From assembly GCF_003054705.1 (NCBI RefSeq), contig NZ_QAYX01000019.1, forward strand, positions 1-64,000: a stretch of DNA of 64,000 nt, in the 5' to 3' direction. Positions 17,172 through 27,302 of this stretch are shown piece by piece. Source of the DNA: Opitutus sp. ER46 (lineage in GTDB: Bacteria; Verrucomicrobiota; Verrucomicrobiia; Opitutales; Opitutaceae). The notes under the pieces are model-generated. The model saw only the letters and a list, made by a program, of their open reading frames with translations. It ran no database searches and was not told the origin of the DNA. Each line of letters opens with the position of its first letter. The first letter of the stretch is position 1. The translations under genes and the position numbers were made by a program.

Positions 17172-18002
17172 TCAGCCCTTGAGCTGGGCCCGCAGCCAGC
17201 CCGGGCGATTCGTCGTGATGCTCTCGGTGCCGAGCTGGACCCAGTGTTTGGCAACCTCCGGGTCGTCGACCGTCCAGACATGCAGCTCGAGGCCGGCGTC
17301 CTTAATCTTCTTCACGTCGGCCGGCGTGAGCGGCCAGGTAGACTGGAGATCGAGGCCGGTGAAGCCGGCGGCTTTCGCCTGGGCGATGACCTCGTCAATG
17401 GTCGGCTGCGGCTTGGCGGGCTTTTTCGACTTCTTGGCCGGCGCGGAGTCCGGCGCCTTGTAGCCCGCGAGGTACTGCGTCTTGTACTCCGGCAGCTCCT
17501 CCCGGACGGCCTTCAGCGCGTCGTAGTTGAAGGAAATGAATGTGATCATCTTCGGCGTCGCGCCGGTCTTCTTGAGACAGCGGGCGATCGCGGGGACGAT
17601 CTCGGGCCCCACCTTGATCTCGACGAACATCCGCTTCCCGGCCGGGATGAGCGCGATCTGTTCCTCAAACGTCGGGAGCTTCTCGCCCTTGAACTGCGGG
17701 CCCTTCCAGGAACCGGCGTCGAGCGCGCGAAGCTCGTCGAGCGTGCTCTGGGCCGGCACCAGCTCCTGTCCGGTCGTCCGCTTCGTGTTCTTGTCGTGCA
17801 GGACCACGAGTTGCCCGTCCTTGGTCAGGTAAATGTCGGTCTCGACGACATCGGTCCCCTGCTCCCAGGCGAGGCGGTTGGAGGCGAGGGTGTTTTCGGG
17901 CGCGTCGTACGAGGCGCCACGATGGGCAACGATATCGACCGCGCGGCCGGTGGAGGTGAGCGCCAGGCCGGCGAGAACGAGGGGGAGAATGCGCTTGATC
18001 AT
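17172..18002 (-). CDS. glpQ: Glycerophosphodiester phosphodiesterase, secreted
   Basis: A 276-residue GDPD-family TIM barrel with a signal peptide (MIKRILPLVLAGLALTSTGRAV). Active-site motifs are intact: VAHRGASYDAPENTLASN, VVETDIYLTKDGQLVVLHDK, MFVEIKVGPE, and LHVWTVDDPE near the C-terminus. It splits glycerophosphodiesters into glycerol-3-phosphate and alcohol in the periplasm; the antiporter encoded next could import the product. A short Lys-rich insertion, PAKKSKKPAKPQP, is present at about residue 180. The ATG at 18002 is chosen because the upstream frame crosses the neighbouring gene's terminator. Confidence 0.92.
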   Translation of the reverse strand: MIKRILPLVLAGLALTSTGRAVDIVAHRGASYDAPENTLASNRLAWEQGTDVVETDIYLTKDGQLVVLHDKNTKRTTGQELVPAQSTLDELRALDAGSWKGPQFKGEKLPTFEEQIALIPAGKRMFVEIKVGPEIVPAIARCLKKTGATPKMITFISFNYDALKAVREELPEYKTQYLAGYKAPDSAPAKKSKKPAKPQPTIDEVIAQAKAAGFTGLDLQSTWPLTPADVKKIKDAGLELHVWTVDDPEVAKHWVQLGTESITTNRPGWLRAQLKG

Positions 18003-18032
18003 AGGAAAGAGGGGAAGGGACGTGAGTGCGGG

Positions 18033-18066
18033 AAAAATAAAGGCCGGCGCCGTGGTGGCGCCGGCC
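18033..18066 (-). terminator. Intrinsic terminator after TonB receptor 2
   Basis: On the minus strand a 10-bp GGCCGGCGCC stem (18042-18066, five-base loop) is followed by a T-rich run, TTTATTTTT. It ends the receptor transcript (stop at 18082) and separates it from the glycerophosphodiesterase gene. Confidence 0.85.
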
Positions 18067-18081
18067 TGCCTTGATCGAACC

Positions 18082-21000
18082 TTAGAACTTCTTGGAAAGC
18101 TCCATCGCGATCTGCCGACCACGCGGATTGGCCGCGCTGGTACGGTAGCCGTACTGCTCGTCGGCCAGCGGCGGATCGGTGTCGAAGACGTTGTTGAGGC
18201 TAACCTTCATCGTCGTGCCGCTCACCCAGCCGAAGCGCTTGCCTTTGAAGTTATAGGAAACCCAGACGTTGTGCTGGATGTAGGGATCGACGCGGAGGTA
18301 GTACTTGACGATGCCGTTGTCGTTGAAGGTGCTGATGTAGCTCGGGCCACCCAGCGCGCGGTACACGGCCTCGGTGGTCGCGGCCGACGTATCAACGAAG
18401 GAGCCGAAGTAGCTCGCGAACCAGCCGGCGCCCCACGGGGCCTTGCGCCACGAGAGCGAGGCGTTGGCGCGCCACTTGGCGCGGCCGTTGCGGGAGAGCT
18501 CGTCGAGCGGAATCGCGCCCTCTTCGGACTGCGACTTGCGCACGACGTAGTGCGTGGCCTCGCCGTTGAACGTGAAGGTGCCGTACGGGGTCTTCGGGGT
18601 GCGGTACTGCACGCCGAACTCGTAGCCCTGGATGTCGCGGCCGCTCAGGTTGATGTAGTCGTCGCGGACGCTGATGATCTTGCCAACCACCGCGCGCTTG
18701 GCGGCGTTGGACGTCTGCTTGGCATTGTAGGCGGCAAACAGCGCACGGTCCTCGTCGGTGACGGCGGCACGGGTGACGCGATCGAAGCCCTGGTAGCCGG
18801 CGGTGCCGGAACCGAGGTCGATCTGGTCGATGCTCTTGCCGGAGGCGAGGGCCGCCTGCGTTGCGAGGTCGAGGTAGGTCTCGTCGCGGTCGATGGAGGC
18901 GCCGGCGCCGAGGTTCTCGATGACCTTGTTCTGGTTGATTTTGAAGTAATCGAAGGTCAGCGACAGGCCGCGGATCTTCGGGACTTCGACGACCACGCCG
19001 GAGGACCAGGTCTGCGCCTCTTCCGGCTGCAGGTTCTGGTTACCCATGCGATAGCTGGTGCGCTGCATCGAGCTGTCCTCGGGGAGCGCGGTAACCGGAT
19101 AGCGGTACGGGTCGTCGGAGCTGAACTGCCGCTTGAGCGGGGAGATGTTCGTCTGGACGAGGTTGGGAGCGCGGAAGGACTCGGCGATCGAGCCACGAAC
19201 CTTGATCCAGCTCACGGGCTTCCAGATGCCGCTGGCCTTCGGCTTCAGCGTGTCGCCGAAGATCGAGAAATTCTCGTAACGGCCGGCGAGCGAAACTTCG
19301 AGCGAGTTGACGAACGGAATGCGATTCGCGGGCGTGATGAACGGCAGCGCCGTCTCGGCGTAGGCCGCGTAGATCGTCTGGTGGGCGCTGATCGGGATGT
19401 TCATGCTCAGCGCCAGGAAGTCGTTGTCGTTCTCGCGCAGGTACGGATACGAGGCACCGGAACCCGGGGGGTTCACGCCGGAATACACGGCGCGCTTGTC
19501 GGCGTAGTTCTCGTAGCGCACCTCGACGCCGCTCGCGAAACCGATATTGCCGCCGCGGAACAGCTGCCAGAGCTGGCCGTTGATCTTGGCGTCCCACATC
19601 AGGAGCGTCGTGCGGCCGAAGCGGTCTTCGTCATCGTACAGGGAGTCCGTCAGCGCCGTCGGATTGGTGTACTTCTGGTCCACCACGACCTGGTTGTTGA
19701 CGATCTTGAACGTGACGGGGAACGGGTTGAAGGCCGTCGCGTCGGTGCGGGCCAGCGCGTAGCGCAACCGCGACTCACGGACCTGGAAATGCTCGTACTC
19801 GTGGGTCTGGGCACCGGAGGCCAGGAGGGCGGTCTCCCACTCCCAGTTGTCCCAGAGCTTGCCGCGGACGCCGCCGAGGGCACGCCAGGCATAGGAGAAG
19901 ACCTCGGTCACGCGGGGCTTGAAGCCATAGCCCTCATTCTGCCCGGGCGAGACACCGGTCGGCATCGTGACGTCGGCCGGCGTGCCAACAAGGCGCGGGG
20001 TGCCATCGGCATTCGGCGCGCCGGTCGGGTGATAGAAGCGGACACCGAACGGGTTGTAGGGATTCTCCTTCGGCAGGTAGATGCCCTGATCATCCGAGTC
20101 CTTGAAGTTCACGGGCTCGCGGCCGGTGCGGCTGTAGGCCGAGTAGAACATCAGGTCGCCAAACGCGCTCACGTTCTCAGTGAGGGGGCGGTCGATGAAG
20201 GTGGAGAACTGGAAGCGGTCGGTGGCCGGGATCAGCATCTTCCAGCGGTTCCAGTTCGAGTAGGTGGCGTTCTCCGCGCTGTCGATGTTCTTGGAGGGCG
20301 CGCTCTGCTTGAAGCTCACACCGCCATCGGCGGTCGGATAAAGGTAGAACATGCCGTCCTTCGCCATGGTGGCGACACCAGCGGGCGGCGTGGTGCTCGT
20401 GCTGATGCCGACGTTCTTGTCGGGGCGGGAGCCGATGAAATCCAGGTAGTTGGACTGGATGAAGCCGCGCTGCCACTGGCCCCACTGATTGACGCTGTTG
20501 CTGTTGTTGAAGTCGTTGTCGCGCACGGTCGTGCCGGCGGCGTCGACCATCGGCTGACCGGTCCACGGGGCAGGCATGTCGGGCCGGGTGCGCTGGTCGG
20601 CATAGCGCGAATACTCCCGCTGCGAGGCGGCCAGGGCATCGCGGTGGTAGTAGTCCGCCGAAACCGAAATGTGGGTCTTGCCCTTCTTAAATCCCTCGTA
20701 GGCCGAAACGCCGGTCTCGTTGGCGCCACCATGCTGGGTCATCGAGCCGCGCAGCGTAATGCCGGCACCAACGAAGGAGCGGGAGACATAATTGTTCACG
20801 ACGCCGGCGGCGGCGTCAGCGCCGTAGACGGCGGAAGCGCCGTCGCGCAGGACCTCGACGCGATCGACGAGCGTGCGGGGCACGACGTTGATGTTGGCGG
20901 CGAGGGAGGGAACGCCGTTTTCCGCCATCGAGATCGGGTGCGGAGCCATGCGGCGACCATTGATCAGCACGAGCGTGCTGCCGGAGCCGAGGCCGCGCAG

Positions 21001-21345
21001 GTCGATCGAGGCGACGTCGCCACGGGCCAGCTGCGGGCCGTTGTTGATCTCCGTGATCCCGGAGATTTCGGCGGCGCCCATGGTCTCAAACAGGTCGGCC
21101 ATGGTCGTGGCGCCGCGGGCATCGAGTTCCGCCCGGTCGATCACCGAGATCGGCATGGCGGTTTCAGCATCGAGGCGGCGGATATTCGAGCCGGTCACGG
21201 TAAACGCTTCCAGCTGGATTGTCGGCTCGGCCTCGTTGGGTGCGGCCGCGGGCTTGGCTGGCTCCGTCGCGGGCGCAGTCTGCGCGGCGACGGGCAAGGC
21301 AAGGGTAAGGGCCAGAATCAACCAGCAACGTTGGGGTGTAGTCAT
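18082..21345 (-). CDS. TonB-dependent outer-membrane receptor
   Basis: A 1087-residue receptor. Signal peptide MTTPQRCWLILALTLALPVA; TonB-box-like IQLEAFTVTGSNIRR; plug domain (DLFETMGAAEISGITEINNG, SIDLRGLGSGSTLVLINGRR, VDRVEVLRDGASAVYGADAA); long beta barrel ending in Phe (IAMELSKKF). No STN or carboxypeptidase-regulatory domain, unlike the receptor at 10282. It belongs to the class that imports oligosaccharides or other large nutrients in Verrucomicrobiota and Bacteroidota. It is divergent from a SorC-type sugar regulator across a 125-base gap containing a perfect palindrome, suggesting sugar-responsive control. Substrate unknown. Confidence 0.94.
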   Translation of the reverse strand: MTTPQRCWLILALTLALPVAAQTAPATEPAKPAAAPNEAEPTIQLEAFTVTGSNIRRLDAETAMPISVIDRAELDARGATTMADLFETMGAAEISGITEINNGPQLARGDVASIDLRGLGSGSTLVLINGRRMAPHPISMAENGVPSLAANINVVPRTLVDRVEVLRDGASAVYGADAAAGVVNNYVSRSFVGAGITLRGSMTQHGGANETGVSAYEGFKKGKTHISVSADYYHRDALAASQREYSRYADQRTRPDMPAPWTGQPMVDAAGTTVRDNDFNNSNSVNQWGQWQRGFIQSNYLDFIGSRPDKNVGISTSTTPPAGVATMAKDGMFYLYPTADGGVSFKQSAPSKNIDSAENATYSNWNRWKMLIPATDRFQFSTFIDRPLTENVSAFGDLMFYSAYSRTGREPVNFKDSDDQGIYLPKENPYNPFGVRFYHPTGAPNADGTPRLVGTPADVTMPTGVSPGQNEGYGFKPRVTEVFSYAWRALGGVRGKLWDNWEWETALLASGAQTHEYEHFQVRESRLRYALARTDATAFNPFPVTFKIVNNQVVVDQKYTNPTALTDSLYDDEDRFGRTTLLMWDAKINGQLWQLFRGGNIGFASGVEVRYENYADKRAVYSGVNPPGSGASYPYLRENDNDFLALSMNIPISAHQTIYAAYAETALPFITPANRIPFVNSLEVSLAGRYENFSIFGDTLKPKASGIWKPVSWIKVRGSIAESFRAPNLVQTNISPLKRQFSSDDPYRYPVTALPEDSSMQRTSYRMGNQNLQPEEAQTWSSGVVVEVPKIRGLSLTFDYFKINQNKVIENLGAGASIDRDETYLDLATQAALASGKSIDQIDLGSGTAGYQGFDRVTRAAVTDEDRALFAAYNAKQTSNAAKRAVVGKIISVRDDYINLSGRDIQGYEFGVQYRTPKTPYGTFTFNGEATHYVVRKSQSEEGAIPLDELSRNGRAKWRANASLSWRKAPWGAGWFASYFGSFVDTSAATTEAVYRALGGPSYISTFNDNGIVKYYLRVDPYIQHNVWVSYNFKGKRFGWVSGTTMKVSLNNVFDTDPPLADEQYGYRTSAANPRGRQIAMELSKKF

Positions 21346-21403
21346 ACGGATGTGGCGAGTTCGCCCACCCCACTCCGCGGCTAGCCTTTAGGCGAGTAGA
21401 AAC

Positions 21404-21417
21404 TTTATGCGCATAAA
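21404..21417. promoter_or_regulatory. Perfect 14-bp palindrome, candidate regulator operator
   Basis: TTTATGCGCATAAA, its own reverse complement, lies in the 125-base region between the divergent TonB receptor and SorC-type regulator genes. It is 59 bases upstream of the receptor start and 53 upstream of the regulator start. SorC/DeoR-like regulators bind palindromes of this size, so autoregulation and receptor control are inferred. Confidence 0.6.
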
Positions 21418-21470
21418 TAATTCCGTGACATGCATGCGACAACCCGGTACCCCCTTTGGGCGCCCGACTC

Positions 21471-22421
21471 ATGCCGAAGAAAGTCATCTACCCCGACGAA
21501 ATCCTGCGGATGGCCGCGACGCTCTACCACATCGACGGCCTGGGCCAGCAGGAAGTCGCGGCTCTCGTCCACGTCTCGCAGACCAAGGTGTCGCGCCTGC
21601 TCGCCATTGCCCAGGAGCGCGGGATCGTGAAGGTATCGGTCGAGCAGTACAACGCCCGCGACGCCCGGCTCGAGGCCGACCTCAAGCAGCGCTTCGGCCT
21701 GCTCGACGCCGCCGTGATCAAGACCGCCAAGCCGGTCACCGCCGAGGCCGCCCGCCAGACCGTCGGCCATTTCGGCGCCCCCTTCGTCGCCTCCCTCCTG
21801 CCCAGCCCCGGCGTCCTCGCGCTCGGTGGAGGCCGCAGCATCTTCGAGGTCGTGAACCGCCTCCGGCGCTCCGACCAGCACCGGCTCACCGTCGTGCAGG
21901 CCATGGGGAGCATCGACTCCAACATTTCCTCCGTCGACGCCCTCGAACTCGGCCGCACCATCGTCAAGCTCTGGGGCGGCGAGTTTCTCACCCTCAGCAC
22001 ACCCGCGTTCGCGCCGGACAAGAAGACCCGCGACGCCTTCCTGGCCTCCGCCCAGATCCGCTCGGTCTGGCAGCGGCTCAAGAAGGCCGACGCCGCCCTC
22101 GTGGGCGTGGGCCCGCTCGAGCAGACAATCTACGTCGAGCGCGGCGTCCTCAACTCCACCGACGCCGACCAGCTGCGCGCCGCCGGCGCCGTGGGCGAGA
22201 TTTGCGGCCGGTTCTTCGATCGCAACGGCCGCGAGTGCAACTCCCCCTGGCGCACCCGCGCCCTCAGCGTCGAGCTCGACTGCCTCCGCAAGGTTCCCCA
22301 AGTCGTCGGCGTCGCCGCTGGCCCGGAACGCGCCCCCGCCGTTGCCGCCGCCATGCGCGGCGGCCTGCTCAAGGCGCTCCTGATCGACGACAGCGGCGCA
22401 CGCGCCCTGCTTGCGATGTAG
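21471..22421 (+). CDS. SorC-type sugar-binding transcriptional regulator
   Basis: A 316-residue regulator. The N-terminal helix-turn-helix is clear (RMAATLYHIDGLGQQEVAAL, VHVSQTKVSRLLAIAQERGI). The rest is a sugar-binding domain (PF04198-like): VLALGGGRSIFEVVNRL, TVVQAMGSID, DAALVGVGPLEQ, AGAVGEICGRFFDRNGRECN and VVGVAAGPERAPAVAAAMRG are family signatures. These regulators sense phosphorylated sugars. The ATG at 21471 (MPKKVIYPDEIL) is preferred to the in-frame start at 21456. Divergent from a TonB receptor; likely controls it through the palindrome at 21404. Confidence 0.93.
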   Translation: MPKKVIYPDEILRMAATLYHIDGLGQQEVAALVHVSQTKVSRLLAIAQERGIVKVSVEQYNARDARLEADLKQRFGLLDAAVIKTAKPVTAEAARQTVGHFGAPFVASLLPSPGVLALGGGRSIFEVVNRLRRSDQHRLTVVQAMGSIDSNISSVDALELGRTIVKLWGGEFLTLSTPAFAPDKKTRDAFLASAQIRSVWQRLKKADAALVGVGPLEQTIYVERGVLNSTDADQLRAAGAVGEICGRFFDRNGRECNSPWRTRALSVELDCLRKVPQVVGVAAGPERAPAVAAAMRGGLLKALLIDDSGARALLAM

Positions 22422-22457
22422 GTGCGGCGGCGGGGCCACCGCATTCCGCGCCCCAGG

Positions 22458-22967
22458 TCAGCGCCGCTCGACCGGCTTCACGGCCGGTTTCCCGTCCGCC
22501 TTTCCGTCGGCCTTCGGCTCCACCGGCGGCGTAAACGTCCCGCTCTCCGCTGCGGTGACGAATCCCTCCGTCACGGTCTTCAGCTCCTCCCACCGGCGGC
22601 GGATGTTCCTCGCCTCCTCCTTCGTGATCACGTTGTCCGACGACGACACCGCGATCGTCGCCAGCATGTCCGCGAACTCCTGCACAATGTCGTTGGTGAT
22701 TGGGATCAGGGGGCGCGTCGGGGGCAGCAAATGCGGATTCCGAATGAAGAAGCCCCCCGCCTGCTCGCAAACCCACTGCGCCAGCTGCGGATCCCGCGTG
22801 ATGCGAATCATCTGCCCCACCCGCTCCAGCGGGCTGCTCGCGCCACTCTCCCCGTCCGGCGGCTCCGCCCACTTGTAGATGAGCGAGAGCGACAGACCCA
22901 TGTCCGCGGCAATCTGCTTCGCGCTGGTTTTCTTGAGGACCTCCTTCATCACCTCGTGGGAGTGCAT
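22458..22967 (-). CDS. Helix-turn-helix protein, phage CII-like
   Basis: The 169-residue product opens MHSHEVMKEVLKKTSAKQIA followed by ADMGLSLSLIYKWAEPP, a compact helix-turn-helix like that of phage regulatory CII-family proteins. The middle part (VGQMIRITRDPQLAQWVCEQ, DIVQEFADMLATIAVSSSDN) is helical and resembles the tail of those regulators. The C-terminus is a low-complexity Pro/Lys tail with repeated KADGK. Convergent with the SorC gene, 36 bases apart. No other phage genes lie nearby, so this is likely a chromosomal regulator. Target unknown. Confidence 0.65.
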   Translation of the reverse strand: MHSHEVMKEVLKKTSAKQIAADMGLSLSLIYKWAEPPDGESGASSPLERVGQMIRITRDPQLAQWVCEQAGGFFIRNPHLLPPTRPLIPITNDIVQEFADMLATIAVSSSDNVITKEEARNIRRRWEELKTVTEGFVTAAESGTFTPPVEPKADGKADGKPAVKPVERR

Positions 22968-23297
22968 GGCAGTTCCACGCTGCGGGACGCCCCGACCGAT
23001 GGCAATCTTCCCGGCGGCCCCTCCACCCGCGCGTAGGCTCCGGCACCGTCAAACAGTCCGAAAACGTCTCCGGTCCTGCTGCCCGCGCCGGTCTGCGCCG
23101 CCCGCGGCCGCACTCCGCCCTCCGCCGTGCTGCGGCCGCAACCCCCGGGCAGGGAACATCCCCGCGCCCCTCCCCCGGGCCCCCAATCCCGCCTTTTCCC
23201 GCGCATTTCCCTGGTTCCACCCCCGCCCGCCCCGCCGGTTTTTTTGCGTGCCACCCCCGGTTGCGCTGTGGCTTACTGGGCGGACTTTTTCTTTGTC

Positions 23298-24482
23298 ATG
23301 AATATCCACGAATACCAGGCCAAGGCGCTCTTCGCGAAATTTGGCGTGCCCGTTCCGAGCGGCGCGCCAGCCAAGACGCCGGAGGAGTTCGTCACCGCCC
23401 TCGCGCAGCTTCCCGAGGGTGTCACCGTCGTCAAATCCCAGATTCACGCGGGTGGACGCGGCAAAGGCACGTTCACCGACGGCCTCAAGGGCGGCGTCAA
23501 GGTCTGCAAGAGCAAGGCCGAGGCCCGCGAGGCCGCCGCCAAGATGCTCGGCAACACTCTCGTCACGCTCCAGACCGGCCCCGCCGGCCGCAAGGTGCAG
23601 ACGATTTACTTCGAGGTCGGTAGCCAGATCAAAAAGGAGTACTACCTCGCCATCCTCCTCGACCGCGCCACCTCGCGCCCCGTGATCGTCGCCTCCACCG
23701 AGGGCGGCATGGAGATCGAGAAGGTCGCCCACGACACCCCGGAAAAGATCCACAAGGTCTTCATCGACCCGGCCTACGGCCTCGCCGAGTTCCAGATCCG
23801 CGAACTCATCTTCAAGCTCGGCCTCACCCCCGCCGAGGGCAAAAACGCCACCAAGCTCATCCGCTCCCTCTTCCGCTGCTTCTGGGAGTCCGACGCCTCC
23901 ATGGTCGAGATCAACCCCCTCATCACCACCACCGCCGGTGAGGTCCTCGCCCTCGACGCCAAGGTCGGCTTCGACGACAACGCCCTCTTCCGCCACCCCG
24001 AGATCGTCGAACTCCGCGACCTCAACGAGGAAGATTCAAAGGAGGTCGAGGCCTCCAAGCACGAACTCAACTACATCGCGCTCGACGGCAACATCGCCTG
24101 CCTCGTCAACGGCGCCGGCCTCGCCATGAGCACGATGGACATCATCAAGCACTTCGGCGGCACCCCGGCCAACTTCCTCGACGTCGGCGGCGGCGCCTCC
24201 CGCGAGCAGGTCGTCGCGGCCTTCAAGATCATCCTCGGCGACAAGAACGTGAAGGGAATCCTCGTGAACATCTTCGGCGGCATCATGGACTGCAACGTGA
24301 TCGCCCAGGGCATCGTCGACGCCGTGAAGGAAGTCGGCCTCAAGCTCCCGCTCGTCGTTCGCCTCGAGGGCAACAACGTCGCCGCCGGCAAGACCACCCT
24401 CGCCTCCTCGGGCCTCAAGCTCGTCTCCGGCGACTCCATGGCCGACGCCGCCCAGAAGATCGTGAAGCTCGTTTCCGCCTAA
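23298..24482 (+). CDS. sucC: Succinyl-CoA ligase (ADP/GDP-forming), beta subunit
   Basis: 394 residues, the normal SucC length. N-terminal ATP-grasp ([33 protein letters not shown]), metal-binding and CoA-proximal regions ([38 protein letters not shown]). It couples succinyl-CoA hydrolysis to nucleotide triphosphate formation in the TCA cycle. The ATG at 23298 matches the invariant family start. It is 28 bases upstream of sucD on the same strand; the pair forms the alpha2beta2 or alpha-beta enzyme. The 330 bases upstream (22968-23297) are GC-rich with no clear promoter elements by eye. Confidence 0.97.
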   Translation: MNIHEYQAKALFAKFGVPVPSGAPAKTPEEFVTALAQLPEGVTVVKSQIHAGGRGKGTFTDGLKGGVKVCKSKAEAREAAAKMLGNTLVTLQTGPAGRKVQTIYFEVGSQIKKEYYLAILLDRATSRPVIVASTEGGMEIEKVAHDTPEKIHKVFIDPAYGLAEFQIRELIFKLGLTPAEGKNATKLIRSLFRCFWESDASMVEINPLITTTAGEVLALDAKVGFDDNALFRHPEIVELRDLNEEDSKEVEASKHELNYIALDGNIACLVNGAGLAMSTMDIIKHFGGTPANFLDVGGGASREQVVAAFKIILGDKNVKGILVNIFGGIMDCNVIAQGIVDAVKEVGLKLPLVVRLEGNNVAAGKTTLASSGLKLVSGDSMADAAQKIVKLVSA

Positions 24483-24510
24483 GCGACGCAACGCTCAACT
24501 CCGTTCCAAA

Positions 24511-25434
24511 ATGTCCATTCTCGTTAATTCCGAAACCAAGATCCTGATCCAGGGCATCACCGGTGAGTTCGGCGCGCGCCACACCAAGCTGTCCCTCGAC
24601 TACGGCACCAAGGTCGTCGCCGGCGTCACGCCCGGCAAGGGCGGCCAGGTGTTCGAGCACAACGGCATCAAGGTCCCGATCTTCAACTCGGTGAAGGACG
24701 CCGCCGCCGCCACCGGCGCGACCGTCTCCGCCATCTTCGTCCCGCCGCCCTTCGCGGCCGACGCGGTGCTCGAGTGCGTTGACGCCAACCTCGACCTCGC
24801 CGTCGCCATCACCGAGGGCATCCCGGTCAAGGACATGGTCCGCGTGAAGCGCGCCATGCAGGGCCGCAAGACCCGCCTGATCGGGCCCAACTGCCCGGGC
24901 CTCGTCACGCCCGGCACCGGCAAGGACTCCTCCGGCGGCTGCCGCATCGGCATCGCCCCCGGCTACATTCACAAGAAGGGTCACGTCGGCGTCGTCTCCC
25001 GCTCCGGCACCCTCACCTACGAGGCCGTGTACCAGCTCACCACCCGCGGCCTGGGCCAGACCACCTCCGTCGGCATCGGCGGCGACCCGGTCAACGGCAC
25101 CTCCCACCTCGATGTCGTCAAGATGTTCAACGACGACCCCGAGACCTACGGCATCATCATGATCGGTGAGATCGGCGGCAACGCCGAGGCCGAGGCCGCC
25201 CGCTGGATCAAAGCGAACTGCAAGAAGCCGGTCGCCGGCTTCATCGCGGGCGCCACCGCTCCCGCCGGCCGCCGCATGGGTCACGCCGGCGCCGTCATCG
25301 GCGGCAAGGAGGACACCGCCGCCGCCAAGATCGCCATCTTCAAGGAGTGCGGCATCGAAGTCGCCGCCACCCCGAGCGACATGGCCGACGCCCTCATCCG
25401 CGCCGCCAAGGCGAAGGGTGTGAAACTCGGCTAA
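24511..25434 (+). CDS. sucD: Succinyl-CoA ligase, alpha subunit
   Basis: 307 residues. CoA-binding Rossmann domain ([35 protein letters not shown]) and ligase domain with the phosphorylated histidine in [26 protein letters not shown] and [15 protein letters not shown] are family signatures. Works with SucC. A strong intrinsic terminator ends the sucCD transcript 27 bases after the stop. Confidence 0.97.
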   Translation: MSILVNSETKILIQGITGEFGARHTKLSLDYGTKVVAGVTPGKGGQVFEHNGIKVPIFNSVKDAAAATGATVSAIFVPPPFAADAVLECVDANLDLAVAITEGIPVKDMVRVKRAMQGRKTRLIGPNCPGLVTPGTGKDSSGGCRIGIAPGYIHKKGHVGVVSRSGTLTYEAVYQLTTRGLGQTTSVGIGGDPVNGTSHLDVVKMFNDDPETYGIIMIGEIGGNAEAEAARWIKANCKKPVAGFIAGATAPAGRRMGHAGAVIGGKEDTAAAKIAIFKECGIEVAATPSDMADALIRAAKAKGVKLG

Positions 25435-25460
25435 GCAAAAGAGAGTACCTTCCCCCTCAC

Positions 25461-25498
25461 GGCGGGCCCCCCAAAAGCGGCGGGGCCCGCCTTTTTTG
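25461..25498 (+). terminator. Intrinsic terminator after sucCD
   Basis: GGCGGGCCCC (25461-25470) pairs with GGGGCCCGCC (25482-25491) around an 11-base loop, followed by a T-run to 25497. Confidence 0.92.
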
Positions 25499-25504
25499 TG
25501 CCCA

Positions 25505-25890
25505 CCCGCCACCCCGCCACCTCTTCCTCTTCCTCTTACTCTTACTCTTTCTCCCAGCCCCCAGTCGCCGCCGTACGACCCGTCCGCCCCCCGCGACCTC
25601 GCCGTCGCCTCAGCCCCCCGGTTCTCGTTCTCATTCTCGTTCTCGGCCGGCTCGCGCCGGCCGAGAGGACACCACGGGCTTTTCCGACCGATCGCACTGA
25701 TCAGACGGATCCGACTGATCAGTCCGATCCGTCCGATCCGCCCCAATCCGCCCGAAAGCCCCGTTGTGCTCGCTTGCCCGGTGCCCGACCGCTGCACCAT
25801 CGCCCAGCCGCCCCCCTCCGTCTTCGTCCCGCGAGGAATGCAGCTTGAGAGTAAGAGAAAGAGGAAGAGAAAGAGTAAGAGCACCCCGAC
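25505..25890. repeat. Modular intergenic repeat, copy A
   Basis: Fills the sucD-mtnA gap. A pyrimidine-rich arm (CTCTTCCTCTTACTC from about 25518) is matched by a purine-rich inverted arm (GAGAGTAAGAGAAAGAGGAA, 25848-25867, continuing to 25881). Between them lie GTTCTCATTCTCGTTCTC with a GGCCGGC/GCCGGCC palindrome (about 25622-25667) and GATC-rich blocks (GATCAGTCCGATCCGTCCGA, 25716-25735). The same modules recur in other gaps of this window. Confidence 0.75.
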
Positions 25891-25987
25891 TTCTTCCCGC
25901 CTCGTCGCACTTCGCTGCAAACATTCGTCGCCGCCGCCCTCCTTTCGTCGCCAACTCCGCGCCCCCCCTCCCCCCGCCCCCTTCTTC

Positions 25988-27073
25988 ATGAACGTCCAAG
26001 GCCGCCCCACGCGCACGATCTGGCCCTCCGCCGGCGGCGCCGCCGTCGAGATCATCGACCAAACGCAGCTCCCTCACGTCTTCGCCGTCGCCCGGCTCGC
26101 CACCCTCGACGACGCCGCCCACGCGATCCGCGCCATGCTCGTCCGCGGCGCCCCGCTCATCGGCGCCACTGCCGCCTGGGGACTCTGGCTCGCGCTGCGC
26201 GCCGACCCCTCCGACGCCGCCCTTGCCCACGCGCACGCAACGCTGCTCGCCACCCGGCCCACCGCCGTGAACCTCCGCTGGGCCCTCGACCGCGGTCGCG
26301 CCCACCTCGCCCCACTTCGTCAAGCGGAGCGCGCCGATGCCGCCCGCGCCCTCGCCATCGCGATCTGCGACGAAGACGTCGCCCTCAACCGCGGCCTCGC
26401 CGCCGCCGGGCTCGCCCTCATCCGCGCCCTCGCCGCCCGCAAGCCCGCCGGCCAGCGCGTCAACATCCTCACCCACTGCAACGCCGGCTGGCTCGCCACC
26501 GTCGACCTCGGCACCGCGACCGCTCCGATCTACGCCGCCCACGACGCCGGCCTCCCTATTCACGTGTGGGTCGACGAAACCCGCCCGCGCAACCAGGGCG
26601 CCAGCCTCACCGCCTGGGAACTGCTCAACCACGGCGTCCCCCACACCGTCATCGCCGACAACGCCGGCGGCCACCTCATGCAGCACGGCCAGGTCGACCT
26701 CGTCATCGTCGGCACCGACCGCACCACCGCCTCCGGCGATGTCTGCAACAAGGTCGGCACGTACCTCAAGGCCCTCGCCGCCCATGACAACGGCGTGCCG
26801 TTCTACGTCGCCCTCCCGTCACCTTCGATCGACTGGACCGTCCACGACGGCGTCCGCGAGATCCCGATCGAGGAGCGTAGTGCTCGTGAAGTGACGCATC
26901 TCGCCGGCCGGCTGCCCGACGGCTCCGTCGCCGCCGTCGCGCTCACGCCCGAGGGCAGCCCCGCCGCCAACCCCGCCTTCGACGTCACCCCCGCCCGGCT
27001 CATCACCGGCCTCATCACCGAACGCGGCGTCGCCGAGCCGTCCGAAGCCGGCCTCCGCCGCCTCTTCCCTTGA
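25988..27073 (+). CDS. mtnA: S-methyl-5-thioribose-1-phosphate isomerase
   Basis: 361 residues, eIF2B-like fold. It isomerises methylthioribose-1-phosphate to methylthioribulose-1-phosphate in methionine salvage, in the cytosol. Signatures: [52 protein letters not shown] (catalytic Cys), [38 protein letters not shown] (catalytic Asp region) and [20 protein letters not shown]. The ATG at 25988 gives the family start; a much longer upstream frame reads through repeat sequence and is rejected. No other salvage gene is adjacent. Confidence 0.96.
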   Translation: MNVQGRPTRTIWPSAGGAAVEIIDQTQLPHVFAVARLATLDDAAHAIRAMLVRGAPLIGATAAWGLWLALRADPSDAALAHAHATLLATRPTAVNLRWALDRGRAHLAPLRQAERADAARALAIAICDEDVALNRGLAAAGLALIRALAARKPAGQRVNILTHCNAGWLATVDLGTATAPIYAAHDAGLPIHVWVDETRPRNQGASLTAWELLNHGVPHTVIADNAGGHLMQHGQVDLVIVGTDRTTASGDVCNKVGTYLKALAAHDNGVPFYVALPSPSIDWTVHDGVREIPIEERSAREVTHLAGRLPDGSVAAVALTPEGSPAANPAFDVTPARLITGLITERGVAEPSEAGLRRLFP

Positions 27074-27099
27074 GGGCTCATGAACCCACGGATCTCCGA

Positions 27100-27255
27100 G
27101 GTCTTTCTCTTACTCTTCGTCTTTCTCTCGCTCTCAGCTCACCGAGTCAGTGGCTCCCTCACTTTCACTCCGCAGGCGTTCTCGTTGTCGGCCGGTTTCC
27201 GCCGGCCTCACGGATCGAGAGAAAGAGTATGAGGAAGAGTAAGAGAAAGAGCTGC
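27100..27255. repeat. Modular intergenic repeat, copy B
   Basis: Between mtnA and the TPR gene. A pyrimidine arm TCTTTCTCTTACTCTTCGTC (27103-27122) and an inverted purine arm AGTATGAGGAAGAGTAAGAG (27226-27245) flank the shared segment TTTCACTCCGCAGGCGTTCT (27164-27183) and a CGGCCGG...CCGGCC palindrome. Confidence 0.75.
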
Positions 27256-27302
27256 ATCTCAAACCCTTCGTCCTTCCCCAGCCACTCCCACTCCCGCCTC
27301 GA

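Noticed and set aside
17833-21384. A plus-strand open frame of about 1183 codons antisense to the second TonB receptor
   Set aside because: No recognisable motif and composition typical of a shadow of a GC-rich gene; the minus strand encodes a complete receptor.
22968-23297. 330-base gap before sucC searched for promoter or RNA elements
   Set aside because: Uniformly GC-rich, with no clear promoter boxes, hairpin-plus-T-run or riboswitch motif visible.
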